From Flavobacterium sp. UMI-01 (GTDB lineage: Bacteria; Bacteroidota; Bacteroidia; Flavobacteriales; Flavobacteriaceae), in contig NZ_BPLU01000035.1 of assembly GCF_019656315.1 (NCBI RefSeq), positions 62,001 to 126,000 on the forward strand: a stretch of DNA of 64,000 nucleotides. The letters run 5' to 3'. The notes under the pieces were generated by a model that was not told the DNA's origin, did no database searches, and saw only the letters and a list, made by a program, of their open reading frames with translations. A program made the position numbers and the translations under genes. Positions 1 to 7,811 of this stretch are shown here, piece after piece. Position 1 is the stretch's first letter. Each line of letters begins with the position of its first letter.

Positions 1-1133
1 GACATAAATTCTACGAATTTCAGCATTCAAAAATTTCAGATTTTATTGCTATCAAAATATTTTTACTAGCGGGAGCTGTAGCTATGGTTTCTTTTGGGAA
101 CTTAGCGATGTTCTTTTTAGGAATCGAAATTTTATCGATTTCACTTTACGTTTTGGCGTCAAGCGATAGAAAAAGTCTCAAAAGCAACGAAGCAGGAATG
201 AAATATTTCTTAATGGGTTCTTTCGCTTCTGGAATTATCCTTTTCGGAATCTGTTTGATTTACGGAGCTATGGGAACTTTTGATGTAATCGAAATCAGTG
301 AATTATCGTATTCAGCCGAGTTGCCTATCTGGTTCCCTATTGGAATCATCTTGGTAACTATCGGAATGTTCTTTAAGATTGCAGCGGTTCCTTTTCACTT
401 TTGGGCACCAGATGTGTACGAAGGTTCCCCAGCATTGACTACTGCGTTGATGAGTACCTTGGCGAAAGTAGTAGCGATTGCCACCCTATTCAAATTACTA
501 ACGGCTATGAATGCGGAGATTTCTTCAGAATTCCAACTCGTAATCGTAATCGTTTCGATGGCATCGATGACCGTAGGGAACATCATGGCGTTGCGCCAAG
601 TGAACGTAAAACGTATGCTAGCCTTCTCAGGAATCTCACATGCTGGTTTTATGTTAATGACTTTATTGAATACCGAAAACGCAGCAGGAACTTTATTGTA
701 TTATACTTCGGCTTATGCCTTAGCAGGTATTGCAGCCTTCAGTGTGGTGTTGTATGTGTGCTACAACAAACATAACGAAGACATTAACAATTTCCACGGT
801 TTAGGAAAAACAAACCCGCTATTGGCCGCTATATTGACTGCGTCATTATTGTCTATGGCTGGTATTCCTATTTTTGCAGGATTCTTTGCCAAATTGTTTT
901 TGTTCAACAACACTATCCAAGCAGGCTATTTATCACTAGTAATTGTAGCGGTAATCAACTCTATCATCAGTGTGGGCTATTACTTCAAACTCATCCTAGC
1001 GATGTACAACAAAGAACCAAACGAAACCAGAACAGCAACACCAGTAGTAATCTATGCCGTAGCCATCATCGCTATCGTATTGAATATCGCCCTTGGTTTG
1101 TTTCCATCATTCGTTTTGGACTTATTAGCATAA
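1..1133 (+). CDS. nuoN: NADH-quinone oxidoreductase subunit N, 3' part
   Basis: This is the C-terminal part of the antiporter-like, proton-pumping membrane subunit N of respiratory complex I. The reading frame is already open at the window edge (codons in frame with position 3), so the ATG at 84 is internal and the true start lies upstream. About 377 of the usual 450-490 residues are visible. The protein is a chain of hydrophobic helices with the family signature PFHFWAPDVYEG near nt 385-425 and conserved lysines in transmembrane segments. The subunit normally ends a nuoA-N operon, and the terminator just after the stop (1171-1214) fits the end of that operon. Confidence 0.96.
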   Translation, partial: HKFYEFQHSKISDFIAIKIFLLAGAVAMVSFGNLAMFFLGIEILSISLYVLASSDRKSLKSNEAGMKYFLMGSFASGIILFGICLIYGAMGTFDVIEISELSYSAELPIWFPIGIILVTIGMFFKIAAVPFHFWAPDVYEGSPALTTALMSTLAKVVAIATLFKLLTAMNAEISSEFQLVIVIVSMASMTVGNIMALRQVNVKRMLAFSGISHAGFMLMTLLNTENAAGTLLYYTSAYALAGIAAFSVVLYVCYNKHNEDINNFHGLGKTNPLLAAILTASLLSMAGIPIFAGFFAKLFLFNNTIQAGYLSLVIVAVINSIISVGYYFKLILAMYNKEPNETRTATPVVIYAVAIIAIVLNIALGLFPSFVLDLLA

Positions 1134-1139
1134 ACTCTC

Positions 1140-1158
1140 TCCCGAAATATTTTCGGGA
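1140..1158. repeat. Perfect inverted repeat after nuoN
   Basis: Two 8-nt arms, TCCCGAAA and TTTCGGGA, flank a 3-nt spacer directly after the nuoN stop codon. The same CCCGAAA/TTTCGGG theme recurs in the palindromic repeats at 2150-4030, so this may be a stray unit of that repeat family or a first hairpin of the nuoN terminator. Confidence 0.6.
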
Positions 1159-1170
1159 ACCACATACACA

Positions 1171-1214
1171 ACAGCAATAGATTTTTATTTATTGCTGTTT
1201 TTTTGTTTTTTTTG
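1171..1214 (+). terminator. Rho-independent terminator of the nuo operon
   Basis: Stem ACAGCAATA (1171-1179) pairs with TATTGCTGT (about 1190-1198), followed by an almost unbroken T run up to 1214. It lies 37 nt behind the nuoN stop. Confidence 0.85.
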
Positions 1215-1249
1215 GAGCAGAAAATTTGGTAGTTTCAGGAATGATTAGT

Positions 1250-1325
1250 CCTGCTCACGATACTTCGGGACTGTCAGGGCTAAGGAGGGAGTTTTGTTTT
1301 TGTAAGGGGGTTTTTCTTATATTTG
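1250..1325 (+). repeat. 76-bp repeat with embedded promoter, copy 1
   Basis: A 76-bp sequence repeated at 2513-2588. It begins CCTGCTC, contains a small palindrome centred on ACTTCGGGA, continues GACTGTCAGGGCTAAGG and ends in TATATTTG (1318-1325), which matches the Bacteroidetes -7 box TAnnTTTG. The copy lies about 105 nt upstream of the HEPN-like gene, so it may supply that gene's promoter. Confidence 0.75.
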
Positions 1326-1431
1326 GGGTGGATATGTAGGACTAGATCATACATATCTACCCCAAAAGGAGTTGTTTTTGTATGATTTTGTTATAGATAT
1401 ACAAGTTAGCGAAAATTTAAAAAAAATGTAG

Positions 1432-2061
1432 ATGAAGCAAAAATTAATAAATAATAAAGTATTCTGTGAAAACATTAAATCGCTCATCAAACTTTCTGAA
1501 GATTCCTTGAATTTAATTGATAACCAAAATTCAGTATTCATGTCTAAACTAACTAAAGGTGAAGCTGATGAAAACTGGTTGGACGAAAGTGCTCATCTTG
1601 CAAATTCTGATTGGATATTATTAAATTCAATATTTATAAGTATGTTTTCTCATTTTGAATTCAGATTGTTTCGTTTATGCAAAATTCTAGAAAAAGAATC
1701 AGTTAGTAAGATTAAAATTGAGCATTTAAGTGGTTCAGGAATAACAAAATTTTATAATTATTTGAATTTAGTCGGTAACATAAAATCTGCAAATAAAAAC
1801 GCAACTGACTTTAATGAAATACAGAAGTTTCAAAAAATAAGAAATTTGATAACGCACAATGGAGGTATAATTTTGACTGATAAAAATAAAGACATTATTA
1901 AAGAAGATAGTTATAAATTCTTAAAAGGGCATAAAGTGGTAGTTGCTGGAAATTTGGGAATTATAAGAATAACAAAAACTACTTTTCTTGAGTATTTTGC
2001 CAACTTGATTTTTAAAATTATTAACGAAATAACGGAAGAGATAAATATAAATTTCACCTAG
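1432..2061 (+). CDS. HEPN-like protein of unknown function
   Basis: This 209-residue, AT-rich gene encodes a soluble, mostly helical protein with no signal peptide. Near residues 137-147 it has KIRNLITHNGG, where R (nt 1840-1842) and H (1855-1857) are four residues apart. That is the R-x4-6-H pattern of HEPN domains, which are often RNases in toxin or defence systems. The N-terminal half, with an aromatic-rich FSHFEFRLFRLCK segment, resembles MAE_28990-like or RiboL-PSP-type HEPN proteins (inference). It has no operon partner or visible antitoxin. A copy of the 76-bp repeat with a TATATTTG box lies upstream. Function is unknown, and a non-catalytic HEPN protein is equally possible. Confidence 0.75.
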   Translation: MKQKLINNKVFCENIKSLIKLSEDSLNLIDNQNSVFMSKLTKGEADENWLDESAHLANSDWILLNSIFISMFSHFEFRLFRLCKILEKESVSKIKIEHLSGSGITKFYNYLNLVGNIKSANKNATDFNEIQKFQKIRNLITHNGGIILTDKNKDIIKEDSYKFLKGHKVVVAGNLGIIRITKTTFLEYFANLIFKIINEITEEININFT

Positions 2062-2149
2062 TATGGGTTTTTGCGCAATTTGCGAATTTATTGGAATTAT
2101 CGTTTCGTATCAAGTTTATATTAAGCCGAAAATTGAGCGTTTACGAACC

Positions 2150-2500
2150 CAGTTCCCCAAAGTGTAGCTACTGCGCAAATGTCTTTGACTTTTCGCCATA
2201 AAGATTGGCAAGCACAGTGCTTTAGTCGCTTATGGAGATAACTCCTATCGTCGGAAAAGACAAGATTGTGGTATTGGACTTTATAATATTTGTGGATGTT
2301 ATTCATATATACCGTCCCTGAGGGACTTTAGATTGCGTGTCAATTTATTTCCCCGAATTAAATTTCGGGACTAAAAATATATCATTCCTACGGATCTTTT
2401 CCACTTAAACAACATATAGAATTTCAATTGATCGTGTAAAATATTTCAAAGAGCCGTAGGCTCGGCTCCTATTTTAGGGATGGATTTTAATCCATCCTAT
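2150..2500. repeat. Composite palindromic repeat, copy A
   Basis: About 350 bp that recur, with substitutions and one insertion, at 3657-4029 (copy C) and in part at 3420-3560 (copy B). It strings together several palindromes: AAGCAC/GTGCTT near 2209, GTCCC/GGGAC near 2315, CCCCGAA/TTCGGG near 2352, GAGCC/GGCTC near 2452 and GGATGGATT/AATCCATCC near 2478. No coding sequence is apparent. The layout resembles arrays of REP-like units (inference). Confidence 0.75.
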
Positions 2501-2512
2501 TGTGGAGATTTC

Positions 2513-2588
2513 CCTGCTCCCGAGACTTCGGGACTGTCAGGGCTAAGGGGAATGTTCTGTTTTTATAGGGATGTTTTTTTTATATTTG
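2513..2588 (+). repeat. 76-bp repeat with embedded promoter, copy 2
   Basis: Second copy of the element at 1250-1325, with identical length and the same TATATTTG end (2581-2588). It lies about 70 nt upstream of the M41-like metalloprotease gene and probably serves as its promoter. The palindrome here is TCCCGAGACTTCGGGA-like. Confidence 0.75.
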
Positions 2589-2656
2589 TTTTTAAATAAT
2601 GTGTAACGGTAATCATATATTTAGACTAGTTTGCTGTTGTTTAAAAATGTATAAAT

Positions 2657-3262
2657 ATGAACTCTTTCGATCCTCAAAGAACTTTTATTCATGAAATTGG
2701 ACATTTCATAGCGAGAGAATTAAATAAAGATGTTTTCAAAATTGGCCTTGGAGTTGACGAAATTTACATAACTGGTAACGAAAATTTTTTTACGTCAAAA
2801 AATGGTGCTGGTGGAACTAAACCAAAAAAGCCAAAAGATTTTATAGAAAATAACATTGTTTATAATCCTGACGAACTCGTAGCAGTCTTGTTGTATGGCT
2901 GTTTATTCCAAAGTATTTATTATAAAACAAAATTTAACGATTGTTTTACCATTCAAAATTATGCAAGTGGTAAAAAAGACGCTGAACACTTTAGCTCATT
3001 AGAAAAATATATAAGTGGACAAAAAAGAAAGAGAATAGTAGAATATTTAGATGACGAATATATAAATGTTTTAAATTCATGTCCAGAGCATTTTGAATTG
3101 ATAAATAAATTACATTATGAGGATTTTATACTTTGTATTAGAGATGGTGATTACATTATTGATATTGAAAAACTGAGAAATGAATTAAAACCATTTTCAG
3201 AAGAACATGCTAGTTACTACAAACAACTAATTGACAGGATTAAAATAATAAACAGTAGTTAG
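2657..3262 (+). CDS. Stand-alone M41-like metalloprotease domain protein
   Basis: This 201-residue protein has HEIGH at residues 12-16, a zinc-metalloprotease HExxH motif almost at the N-terminus. Further motifs follow the order seen in the FtsH (M41) peptidase domain: a hydrophobic helix with LLYG (about 78-81), then SGKKDAEHF, whose Asp108 sits where FtsH has its third zinc ligand. There is no AAA+ ATPase domain, signal peptide or membrane segment. Substrate and role are unknown. The gene stands alone between repeats and is preceded by the second 76-bp element. The catalytic motif is seen directly; the M41 relationship is inferred from motif order. Confidence 0.78.
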   Translation: MNSFDPQRTFIHEIGHFIARELNKDVFKIGLGVDEIYITGNENFFTSKNGAGGTKPKKPKDFIENNIVYNPDELVAVLLYGCLFQSIYYKTKFNDCFTIQNYASGKKDAEHFSSLEKYISGQKRKRIVEYLDDEYINVLNSCPEHFELINKLHYEDFILCIRDGDYIIDIEKLRNELKPFSEEHASYYKQLIDRIKIINSS

Positions 3263-3363
3263 CTTTTGTCTACAATTACATCGTTCAATAGGTGAATTTA
3301 AATTAGCAATCTCAAAGTGATCGAACTTTCCTTGGCGCAAGCAGAAATAAACTGAAAGTCTAG

Positions 3364-3382
3364 TACGAGTTTTCAACTCGTA
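3364..3382. repeat. Inverted repeat TACGAGTT/AACTCGTA
   Basis: Perfect 8-bp arms with a 3-nt spacer, followed by TCCGCAAAGATTAAC. It appears to be another short palindromic unit in the repeat region after the M41-like gene. Confidence 0.6.
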
Positions 3383-3419
3383 TCCGCAAAGATTAACAAA
3401 TGTGCTAGGTAAATTACCA

Positions 3420-3560
3420 CATCTCCCCAAAGTATAGCTGCGCAAATGTCTCCAACTTTGCGCCACAATGATTGATAAATACAGTACTTTAGTCACTTGC
3501 GGAGGTTCCTCCTATCGTCGGAAAGACAAGATTGTGGTTACTGGGCTTTATAAATTTTAT
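3420..3560. repeat. Composite palindromic repeat, copy B (partial)
   Basis: This stretch matches the first part of copies A and C, from CCCCAAAG through GCGCAAATGTC, CAGTACTTTAGTC and CCTATCGTCGG to GGCTTTATAA. It lacks the later palindromes, so the copy is truncated or eroded. Confidence 0.65.
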
Positions 3561-3628
3561 GACTCTTAATATTTTTTCTGTGAACCCACGAAGATTTTAT
3601 GTTTGAACTCAGCCAACAAGAGTTCGAT

Positions 3629-3659
3629 AACTTGAGGAGCCAGTTTGGTACCTCAAGTT
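3629..3659. repeat. Inverted repeat AACTTGAGG/CCTCAAGTT
   Basis: Perfect 9-bp arms with a 13-nt spacer, just upstream of repeat copy C. A second short pair, GAACTC/GAGTTC, lies at 3605-3624. Confidence 0.6.
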
Positions 3660-4029
3660 GGGGTGGAATGCTACTGCACAAATGTCTCTGACTTTGCGCC
3701 ACAATGATTGGCAAGTGCAGTACTTTAGTCGCTTATGGAGATTGCTTCGCCTGTTCGCTATCGCTCGAGTCTTCCTATCGTCAGAGAGACAAGATTGTGG
3801 TTACTGGACTTTATAATATTTGTGAATGTTATTCATATATACCGTCCCTACGGGACTTTAGATTGTTTTCAATTTATTCCCCGAAATGAATTTCGGGGCT
3901 ACAAAATATATCGTTCCTACGCAACTTTACCATGTAAATCGGGTATAGAATTTTAATTGATTGTATAAAATCTTCCAAAGAGCTGTAGGCTCGGCTCATT
4001 ATGTAGAGATAGATTTTAATTCATCCATA
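3657..4029. repeat. Composite palindromic repeat, copy C
   Basis: Near full-length second copy of the 2150-2500 repeat. Relative to copy A it carries an extra segment of roughly 28 bp at about 3743-3772 (GCTTCGCCTGTTCGCTATCG), itself a repeat-like sequence. It keeps the palindromes GTCCC/GGGAC, CCCCGAAA/TTTCGGGG and the GTAGGCTCGGCTC block. Confidence 0.75.
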
Positions 4030-4282
4030 ATATAATAGCTGTTACTTTGTGAATTTGAAAAGGTTTAGCAAAAAAAAACATGGAAAACACCCAATCTTTG
4101 CCACGCTGTAAGCGTCTCAATCAAAACACTCACATCACCTGAGATTCCTACGGAATGACAAACGGTGTGAATAAAATGTCATTAACGTATATGGAAATGT
4201 CCTTAGAAGAACCATATAAAATCTTCGAAAAAAAGTCACTCACGACAAAGGATTAAAAAAACACACAATTTCACCACCAAAA

Positions 4283-5020
4283 CTATAATATCGTACTGAT
4301 GAGATGGTCTTTCTCCGCTACTTTGTCATAGACGTCTTTACTGAACATGAACAACTTGGAGGGTTTTTTGGAGCCGGCTACTTTTCGTTTGTCTTCCAAT
4401 GGGACAATGTACGGCTTGCTGAGTGTTTTCTTTCTGAAATTGCGGTTGTCTAATTCGATATTTAGCAGAATTTCGAAAGCCGTTTGAAGTTCGTTCAAGG
4501 TGAATTTTACGGGAACCAAGTCAAACATAATCGGCTCTGTCATGATTTTGCTTTGCAAATCTTCATAAGCATCCTGAATGATGAAGCGATGGTCAAAACC
4601 TACATCGGGTAAGGATTTGACTGGAAACCATTTTAAATTGCTGTTATCCTCAATCGTAAGGCTTGCTTGTGGAATGGTCAAATAATACACAACTGTGATG
4701 GTGCGTACTTCGGCGCCTTGACTTCTAATCCACAATAAATCTTTATCGGCTTTGAGACGTTTTTGGCTTCCGTAGGTTCTAAATTGCTTTTTATTTGTGA
4801 ATTGCAGCCCTGAAATAGTGGCTAAAATCAAATCCGCAGATTCTTCTAAATTTTTACTCTTGAGTACATTTTTGCCAGGTAAAACCCAATCATCAATTTC
4901 GGGATAATTGTCATTGAAGAGATTTAAGGTTCTTTTGCGAAGCAAGACATTAAGACTATCTGCTCCTAGTCCAAAAATCACACAATCGACAGATAAGTTA
5001 CTTATTTTTCTAAAGTCCAT
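4283..5020 (-). CDS. Nudix-family transcriptional regulator (NrtR/AraR-like)
   Basis: This 245-residue protein has an N-terminal Nudix fold (about 8-150) and a C-terminal winged-helix region (about 160-235, ending KPSKLFMFSKDVYDK). The Nudix box near residues 49-72 has lost the catalytic REuxEE core (it reads ADLILATISGL), as in regulators that use the fold for ligand sensing. Members of this group in Bacteroidetes control sugar genes. Its neighbours are a divergent mannitol-dehydrogenase gene and a polyol uptake operon, so control of polyol use is likely (inference). A TATATTTG box lies upstream (5061-5068, minus strand). Confidence 0.85.
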   Translation of the reverse strand: MDFRKISNLSVDCVIFGLGADSLNVLLRKRTLNLFNDNYPEIDDWVLPGKNVLKSKNLEESADLILATISGLQFTNKKQFRTYGSQKRLKADKDLLWIRSQGAEVRTITVVYYLTIPQASLTIEDNSNLKWFPVKSLPDVGFDHRFIIQDAYEDLQSKIMTEPIMFDLVPVKFTLNELQTAFEILLNIELDNRNFRKKTLSKPYIVPLEDKRKVAGSKKPSKLFMFSKDVYDKVAEKDHLISTIL

Positions 5021-5060
5021 AATTCAATATTAGGATTTCGCATTGCCTTGTGGCATCTTA

Positions 5061-5068
5061 CAAATATA
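5061..5068 (-). promoter_or_regulatory. -7 promoter box of the Nudix regulator gene
   Basis: TATATTTG on the minus strand, 41 nt before the ATG, matches TAnnTTTG. No clear -33 TTTG is seen. Confidence 0.5.
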
Positions 5069-5134
5069 GGTTTTTTTACTATTTTTATTGATTAATATGT
5101 GATTTACTCAGGGCAAATGCATGAGCTAAAAATA

Positions 5135-5250
5135 ACCGCAGATTCGCAGATTTTATCTTATGTTGTTAGGGATGAATCAATTTGCGCTAATTCTGCTTTT
5201 AAGCGGGTTATTTACAATCAGAACTATTTAAAATTTGCGAATCTGTGGTA
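5135..5250. repeat. Long-range inverted repeat between the regulator gene and mtlD1
   Basis: Arms ACCGCAGATTCGCAGATTT (5135-5153) and its near complement AAATTTGCGAATCTGTGGT (5231-5249) match at about 17 of 19 positions across roughly 77 nt. It looks like a pair of the CAGATTCGCA-type intergenic repeats common in Flavobacterium (from memory, unverified). Confidence 0.6.
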
Positions 5251-5306
5251 ATAAAAAAAATATGTATTTTTAAGGCTTCAAAAACTTTTATAGCTTTCCC
5301 TAAACT

Positions 5307-6791
5307 ATGGCAAAATCCTATTATCTTAATGCAGAAAACCTAAGTTTGTTGCCTTCAGAAGTTGCTGTTCCTTCGTATGACAGAAACCAAATTAAGACTA
5401 GCATTTTACACATAGGGGTGAGCAATTTTCACCGCTCGCATCAAGCGTATTACATTCACGAACTCATAGACAAATACAAAGAACTCCATTATGGGATTTG
5501 TGGCGTCGATTTATTGGATTCGGATCGTAAAATTTACAACATCCTAAAAGACCAAGACGGCCTTTACACCTTATATACCAAAGAACCCAATGGCTCTCAC
5601 AAAGCCAAAATCATCGGAGCAATTGTGGAATATTTCTTTGGTCCTGAAAACCCTTTGGCTGTTATCGAAAAAATGGCGCATCCGGATATCAAAATCATCT
5701 CGATGACCATTGCTGAAGATGGCTACCACCTGAACGAAATTACCGGAGAATTTGATATCAACCATCCGGCAGTGAATGAAGATATCAAAAATCCGTTTAG
5801 TCCAAAAACCGTTTTTGGCTATTTGACACAGTCATTTAAATTAAGAAAACTGCGTAATTTACCCGGGTGTACGATTTTGTCCTGTGACAACATCAAATCG
5901 AATGGCGATACGATGAAACAATCGCTATTGAATTATGTGAGTAAAGTAGAGCCCGATTTGCTGGATTGGATTTCAAAAAACACCTGTTTTCCCAACACGA
6001 TGGTGGACCGAATTACACCTATCACCAACTCCAAAGACATTAGTACGCTAAAAGAAGATTTCGCTATTGATGACCAATGGCCGGTAGTGTGTGAACCTTT
6101 TAGCCAATGGGTAATTGAGAATGCATTCATTCACGACCGACCAAATTGGGACAAAGTGGGCGTACAATACACCCAGAACATTGCTCCTTTTGAAAACTTA
6201 AAACTGCGCTTGCTGAACGCGAGCCACACCATATTAGGAATCTTAGGAACTTTACACGGGTATAAAACCGTTTATGAAACGGCTATTGATGCCGATTTTA
6301 TGTTGTTCTTAAAAAACTTTCTGGACGAAGAAGTAACGCCTACACTAACGGACTCCGACTCAAAAAGTATTGAAGATTACAAGAAAAGCTTGGTAAACCG
6401 ATTTAAAAATCCGCATATCAATGACCAATTGATTCGTATTTGTCAAGAAAGTTCGGCTAAGGTACCTTTGTTTATTTTGCCAACCATCAAGAACCAATTG
6501 GCTAACGAAAAAAAGATTAAATGGGCTGCTTTTATTATTGCCGCTTGGGCTAAATATAATGATGGTATTGACGACAATGAACAACCCTATGACATCATCG
6601 ATACCATGAGCGGCACCTTGATTAGAACGGCTGCCTTATCTATCCAAAACCCGATAAAATTCTTGGAAATCAAATCTATTTTTGAGGATTTGAGCGAAAA
6701 TGAATTATTTGCTTCGTATTATTTGGACGCTTTGGCACAATTGAGAGAAGAAAAAGTAAAAGTGTGTATCCAGAATTGGAATGCGAATTAA
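5307..6791 (+). CDS. Mannitol 2-dehydrogenase family protein (paralogue 1)
   Basis: This 494-residue member of the polyol-specific long-chain dehydrogenases interconverts a polyol such as mannitol and a ketose such as fructose using NAD(P). The C-terminal domain has the catalytic pattern K-x4-N-x2-H (KLRLLNASH, about residue 300). The N-terminal Rossmann motif reads GVSNFHRSHQ where the usual form, and paralogue 2, has GVGGFHRAHQ, so the second glycine is replaced. The gene is divergent from the Nudix regulator and convergent with the fructokinase gene. Having a second mannitol dehydrogenase nearby suggests a different polyol (inference). Confidence 0.9.
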   Translation: MAKSYYLNAENLSLLPSEVAVPSYDRNQIKTSILHIGVSNFHRSHQAYYIHELIDKYKELHYGICGVDLLDSDRKIYNILKDQDGLYTLYTKEPNGSHKAKIIGAIVEYFFGPENPLAVIEKMAHPDIKIISMTIAEDGYHLNEITGEFDINHPAVNEDIKNPFSPKTVFGYLTQSFKLRKLRNLPGCTILSCDNIKSNGDTMKQSLLNYVSKVEPDLLDWISKNTCFPNTMVDRITPITNSKDISTLKEDFAIDDQWPVVCEPFSQWVIENAFIHDRPNWDKVGVQYTQNIAPFENLKLRLLNASHTILGILGTLHGYKTVYETAIDADFMLFLKNFLDEEVTPTLTDSDSKSIEDYKKSLVNRFKNPHINDQLIRICQESSAKVPLFILPTIKNQLANEKKIKWAAFIIAAWAKYNDGIDDNEQPYDIIDTMSGTLIRTAALSIQNPIKFLEIKSIFEDLSENELFASYYLDALAQLREEKVKVCIQNWNAN

Positions 6792-6837
6792 TAAATTTCA
6801 TTTCGGTGATTAAAATTTCACATCTAATCCTATAATG

Positions 6838-6869
6838 AAAAAACTCCATGATTTACATCATGAAGTTTT
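6838..6869. terminator. Bidirectional terminator between mtlD1 and fructokinase
   Basis: Stem AAAACTCCATGAT pairs with ATCATGAAGTTTT (one G-U pair) around loop TTAC, with A and T runs on either side. It lies between convergent genes. Confidence 0.75.
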
Positions 6870-6916
6870 AGACAATAGTTCAAGTTAAAAAAATTATATA
6901 AAAAATAGTTGATGGG

Positions 6917-7801
6917 TTACGACATACCCATCAATTGTGTTAGTTCTTCCTCGTTAATTATAGGGTTGGCTCCTTCGTTACTGGCTACTAAAGCACCCAT
7001 TGCACAAGCATAATTCAATGCTTCTTGAGGTGCTGTTTGTTTCATTATTTTACTAATTAAGGTAGCCAAAAAAGAATCTCCAGCTCCAACAGTATCTACA
7101 ACGGTAACCTTATATCCTGAATTATAGTAAAATTTCCCTTCGAAAAACAAGACAGCTCCTGCTCCTCCTTTGGTGACACAAATACAGTCTGTATGTGTTT
7201 TTTCTGCAATAAATACAATGGTTTCTTCTAATGTTTGTGCATTAGAATGCATCAAACGGGCAATCTCAAAAATCTCTTCGTCATTAAATTTTATCAAATC
7301 AGCTTCGTTCATCAGATGATGTAAAACTTCGGCATTGTAATAAGGTGGGCGTAGATTAACATCAAAAATTTTGTAATTGGCCCACTTCAAAAGTTCGTAT
7401 AATGTAGTTCTTGTGATTGCATCTCTAGAGGACAAACTCCCAAAAATAAAGGCATCAGCACTTTTGGCAAGTGCTATTGCAGTGGGTGTACATTCGATTT
7501 TATCCCAAGCTCTAGGATGCACAATTTCATAGGAAGCTGCACCGTTTTGATCTAAGGTAACTTCAACCGTACTGGTTTTGTATTGAGAATCAACTTGAAT
7601 ACCTGAGGTATCTACTTGGTTGTCTTTTAAAAAATTAACAATTTTCTTCCCGTCTTCATCGTCTCCAATTCTACTAATAACGGAGGTTTCATTCCCCATG
7701 GATTTCATCCTTACCGCCACATTCAAAGGGGCGCCTCCAATTTTTTTATGCGTTGGAAACACATCCCACAACACTTCTCCAAAGCAGCTTACTTTTATCA
7801 T
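6917..7801 (-). CDS. Fructokinase-like PfkB-family sugar kinase
   Basis: This 294-residue ribokinase/PfkB-fold kinase has the N-terminal substrate-binding GGAPLNVAVRM and the C-terminal ATP/anion-hole motif DTVGAGDSF (about residues 236-244), whose Asp is the catalytic base. It probably phosphorylates the fructose made by the mannitol dehydrogenase. It is last in the minus-strand operon, 10 nt after mtlD2. Pairing of mannitol 2-dehydrogenase with fructokinase is known from alga-associated flavobacteria. The exact sugar cannot be proven from sequence. Confidence 0.9.
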   Translation of the reverse strand: MIKVSCFGEVLWDVFPTHKKIGGAPLNVAVRMKSMGNETSVISRIGDDEDGKKIVNFLKDNQVDTSGIQVDSQYKTSTVEVTLDQNGAASYEIVHPRAWDKIECTPTAIALAKSADAFIFGSLSSRDAITRTTLYELLKWANYKIFDVNLRPPYYNAEVLHHLMNEADLIKFNDEEIFEIARLMHSNAQTLEETIVFIAEKTHTDCICVTKGGAGAVLFFEGKFYYNSGYKVTVVDTVGAGDSFLATLISKIMKQTAPQEALNYACAMGALVASNEGANPIINEEELTQLMGMS

Positions 7802-7811
7802 CGTTAGGGTA

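Larger units (their letters stand above)
3263..4282. other. Repeat-filled intergenic region, no gene seen
   Basis: About 1 kb without a convincing gene. It holds an inverted repeat TACGAGTT/AACTCGTA (3364-3382), partial repeat copy B (3420-3560), an inverted repeat AACTTGAGG/CCTCAAGTT (3629-3659), repeat copy C (3657-4029) and a unit resembling the common GTCATTCCG...GAATCTC intergenic repeat in reverse orientation (about 4140-4163). Short open frames here follow the repeats and are not credible proteins. Confidence 0.7.

Noticed and set aside
3227..3956. Short open frames of 60-90 codons on both strands
   Set aside because: They coincide with the composite repeat copies and palindromes; their translations follow the repeats and have no protein-like features.
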